In this document: positions 21,808 to 23,584 of the stretch, piece by piece
Position numbering within the stretch: position 1 is the first letter of the stretch
Layout of the letters: each line of letters opens with the position of its first letter
Origin: CAZJDV01 sp964544865
GTDB lineage: Bacteria; Chloroflexota; Dehalococcoidia; Lucifugimonadales; CAJWER01
Assembly: GCA_964544865.1 (NCBI GenBank)
Contig: CAZJDV010000036.1
Coordinates: 1-23,584, forward strand
Length of the DNA stretch: 23,584 nucleotides
Direction of reading: 5' to 3'
Notes under the pieces: generated by a model
What the model was told of the DNA's origin: nothing
What the model saw: the letters and a program-made list of their open reading frames with translations, nothing else
Database searches by the model: none
Program-made: the position numbers and the translations under genes

Positions 21808-22308
21808 ATGGAAGCATTAGGCTTTAATCTACCCGGTCTCGCGACTCAGCTTGTGAGCTTCCTGCTCCTGCTTGGGATTCTGTACGCGCTGCTGTACAAG
21901 CCGATTCTGCGCATGCTGGACCAGCGCGCGGGCAAGATCAAGGAGAGCCTGGAGACAGCGCAACTGGCGAGGGACGAGGCTGCGCGCTCTCAAGAGGAGA
22001 TGCGGATCCAGATCGAGCAGGCCCGGGCCGAGGGCCAGTCGATGATCGCCCAGGCGCGGGAGGTCGCGGACCGTTTCCGTGACGAAGAGCTTGCCAAGGC
22101 ACGTCAGGAGATCGCCGCCGAACGTGCGAAGGCGGAGGCCGACATCCAGCGCGAGCGGGATTCGGCCATCGAAGAGCTCCGCCGCGAGTTCTCCGGCCTG
22201 GCCATCAAGGTGGCGGAGAGCGTGGTGAGCCGGTCCCTGGACGAGTCGGTCCACCGCGAGCTTATCGAGCAGGTGCTCGAAGAGGGCTCAAGTTTCGGCC
22301 AGAGCTAG
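21808..22308 (+). CDS. atpF: F1Fo ATP synthase subunit b
   Basis: Subunit b is the peripheral stalk that holds F1 against rotation. The 166 residues consist of one N-terminal membrane helix (LATQLVSFLLLLGILYALLY, about 11-30) followed by KPILRMLDQRAGKIKESLETA and a long charged coiled coil up to about residue 130, then the delta-binding C-terminal helix (AESVVSRSLDESVHRELIEQ). This is the ordinary b type, with only one copy in the operon, so a homodimer is expected. Start ATG 21808 has only a weak GGGAATAA ahead of it. Confidence 0.96.
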   Translation: MEALGFNLPGLATQLVSFLLLLGILYALLYKPILRMLDQRAGKIKESLETAQLARDEAARSQEEMRIQIEQARAEGQSMIAQAREVADRFRDEELAKARQEIAAERAKAEADIQRERDSAIEELRREFSGLAIKVAESVVSRSLDESVHRELIEQVLEEGSSFGQS

Positions 22309-22369
22309 CCCAGGCCGGCCGGTGGCTTCGTTGTATCACGACTACCATGATCGGACCTAGAGTAGCAAG

Positions 22370-22909
22370 ATGCCAAGAGTAGTTTCGCCAAGACGGTACG
22401 CTCAGGCCGTGTTTCAGCTAGCGGTGAAGAACGGCCGGCTGGACGCCTGGTCGGAGGACTTGCGGGTCGTTGCCACGGCGCTGGAGAACTCTGAGATGGC
22501 GGGCCTTCTCGATTCGCCCCAGGTACCGGCCTCGGTCAAGATCGATACTATCAAGCAGGTGCTAGGCGACTCCGTGGAGCCGCTGGCGCTCAACCTTACC
22601 TCCCTTCTAACGGTGCGAAGCCTGTGCCACCTGCTTCCCGGGATACTGGACGAATACGGGCGGCTTGTCGACGCGCACGGGGGTGTGGCGAGAGCGGAGG
22701 TCGTCTCCGCGGTAGATCTGAACGATGGGCAGCGCTCCGCGATATTGGCGGTCGTCGAAGATATCGTTGGCACAGAGGTCCGGCTGAACACCAGGGTCGA
22801 GCCCGCGATCCTCGGTGGACTGATCGTTCGCGTGGGCGACCGCGTGATAGATGGGAGCATACGTGCCCGGTTCGCAGAAATGCGGCGCAGGATCGTGGAG
22901 CGCGCGTAA
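22370..22909 (+). CDS. atpH: F1Fo ATP synthase subunit delta
   Basis: Subunit delta (OSCP) joins the peripheral stalk to the top of the alpha3beta3 hexamer. The 179 residues show the N-terminal helical domain (SPRRYAQAVFQLAVKNGRLD, then LDSPQVPASVKIDTIKQVLG) and the conserved C-terminal part (RVEPAILGGLIVRVGDRVID followed by SIRARFAEMRRRI). No good ribosome binding site is visible before the ATG at 22370, 61 bases after atpF. It is followed by a 99-base gap and atpA, the usual b-delta-alpha order. Confidence 0.96.
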   Translation: MPRVVSPRRYAQAVFQLAVKNGRLDAWSEDLRVVATALENSEMAGLLDSPQVPASVKIDTIKQVLGDSVEPLALNLTSLLTVRSLCHLLPGILDEYGRLVDAHGGVARAEVVSAVDLNDGQRSAILAVVEDIVGTEVRLNTRVEPAILGGLIVRVGDRVIDGSIRARFAEMRRRIVERA

Positions 22910-23008
22910 CGGCTGCGAGGTATCAGCACGAAACAAAACGGTGTTGAACGGGGCCCATTGCAGACATAGGGGCCGCGCCGGAGTAATCTCTTACGCTGGG
23001 AGGCAGGA

Positions 23009-23584
23009 ATGGCTGTCAGAGGCCAGGACATAGCGTCGGTAATACGGCGCCAGATCGAGGAATTCGGCCAAAAGCTGACAATGGTGGACGTGGGGGTCGT
23101 GGTGGAGGTCGGCGACGGCATAGCCAGGATCCACGGCCTCTCCAGGGTTGGCTCTGTCGAGCTGCTCGAGTTCGAGGGCGGCGCGGTCGGAATGGCGCTG
23201 AACCTGGAAGAAGACGGGGTGGGGGCGGTGATACTCGGCGACCCGCTCTCGGTCCGAGAGGGGACCGAGGTGCGCAGTACGGGACGCGTCGCGGACCTGC
23301 CCGTGGGCGACGCGTTCCTCGGCCGGGTGGTGGACGCTCTTGGAAATCCTATCGACGGCAAGGGACCGATCGACACCGGCAAGCGCCGGCCCGCAGAGAT
23401 CATGGCGCCCGGCGTGGCCGACAGGCAGTCTGTTGACACTCCCATGCAGACCGGTGTCAAGGCCATCGACGCGATGATACCCATCGGCAGAGGGCAACGT
23501 GAGCTCATTATCGGCGACAGGTCGCTGGGCAAGACGACGCTGGCGACGGACACGATCATCAACCAGAAGGGCGGCGACCTGCTC
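23009..23584 (+). CDS. atpA: F1Fo ATP synthase subunit alpha, 3'-partial
   Basis: The first 192 codons of subunit alpha are present and the gene runs off the window. The N-terminus reads MAVRGQDIASVIRRQIEEFG, the beta-barrel domain has VVEVGDGIARIHGL and LEFEGGAVGMALNLEED, and GRVVDALGNPIDGKGPI and QTGVKAIDAMIPIGRGQREL are canonical. The P-loop is GDRSLGKTTLATDTIINQ (169-186) in place of the common GDRQTGKTA; the Lys175 and Thr176 positions are kept, but Gln172 is Ser and Thr173 is Leu. The ATG at 23009 follows GGGAGGCAGGA. Confidence 0.96.
   Translation, partial: MAVRGQDIASVIRRQIEEFGQKLTMVDVGVVVEVGDGIARIHGLSRVGSVELLEFEGGAVGMALNLEEDGVGAVILGDPLSVREGTEVRSTGRVADLPVGDAFLGRVVDALGNPIDGKGPIDTGKRRPAEIMAPGVADRQSVDTPMQTGVKAIDAMIPIGRGQRELIIGDRSLGKTTLATDTIINQKGGDLL

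Noticed and set aside
22414..23562. A 382-codon open frame on the minus strand opposite atpH and atpA.
   Set aside because: It is Ser/Arg/Pro-rich with no domain, and lies fully antisense to two clear ATP synthase genes; it is a GC-codon shadow.
1..23584. CRISPR array, tRNA, rRNA, insertion sequence, integrase, toxin-antitoxin or defence genes.
   Set aside because: No repeat-spacer pattern, cloverleaf, transposase motif or defence domain was found on either strand by reading.

Overview
The window is a GC-rich bacterial chromosome segment carrying almost only core housekeeping operons. Gene content and order (rplU-rpmA-rpmE-DUF1385; nusA-ylxR-infB-rbfA-truB; pyrF with DUF951; a DUF5679 mini zinc ribbon; a DUF151/BFN protein beside the ATP synthase operon) suggest Chloroflexota, perhaps the Dehalococcoidia/SAR202 side. 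This is inferred from family distribution and gene style; no marker-gene tree was run.

Layout. 1-437: small heat shock protein cut by the window edge and frameshifted. 438-651: C-rich tandem repeats. 652-1206: corrinoid adenosyltransferase. 1277-4726: histidine cluster hisH-hisA-(SAM methyltransferase)-hisF-hisIE, all plus strand. 4752-about 5680: remains of a NarX/NarL-type two-component pair on the minus strand, with a gutted kinase and a response regulator carrying two frameshifts. 5871-7668: minus-strand ribosomal protein operon rplU-rpmA-rpmE followed, across a strong terminator, by a DUF1385 membrane protein. 7847-7987: a 46-residue DUF5679 zinc ribbon with a near-consensus promoter. 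8315-13536: minus-strand nusA-ylxR-infB-rbfA-truB, with a promoter and a terminator/antiterminator-like leader ahead of nusA. 13835-16557: plus-strand modABC molybdate importer. 16600-18083: minus-strand sfsA (frameshifted) and an endonuclease III-superfamily glycosylase. 18160-19910: pyrF, a DUF951 protein and a BFN-domain protein. 19942-23584: terminator, promoter, then atpI/Z-B-E-F-H-A, with atpA running off the end.

The cell implied here makes histidine and pyrimidines, imports molybdate, handles cobamides and runs a proton-type F1Fo ATPase. I found no CRISPR array, tRNA, rRNA, insertion sequence, phage or defence island, and I do not claim a new multi-gene system. The best leads are regulatory or small: the three-segment alternating hairpin in the nusA leader, the methyltransferase tightly embedded in the his cluster, the terminator abutting the DUF1385 ribosome binding site, the unusual AtpA P-loop, and the breakage confined to non-core genes (hsp20, sfsA and the two-component pair) while every core gene is intact.
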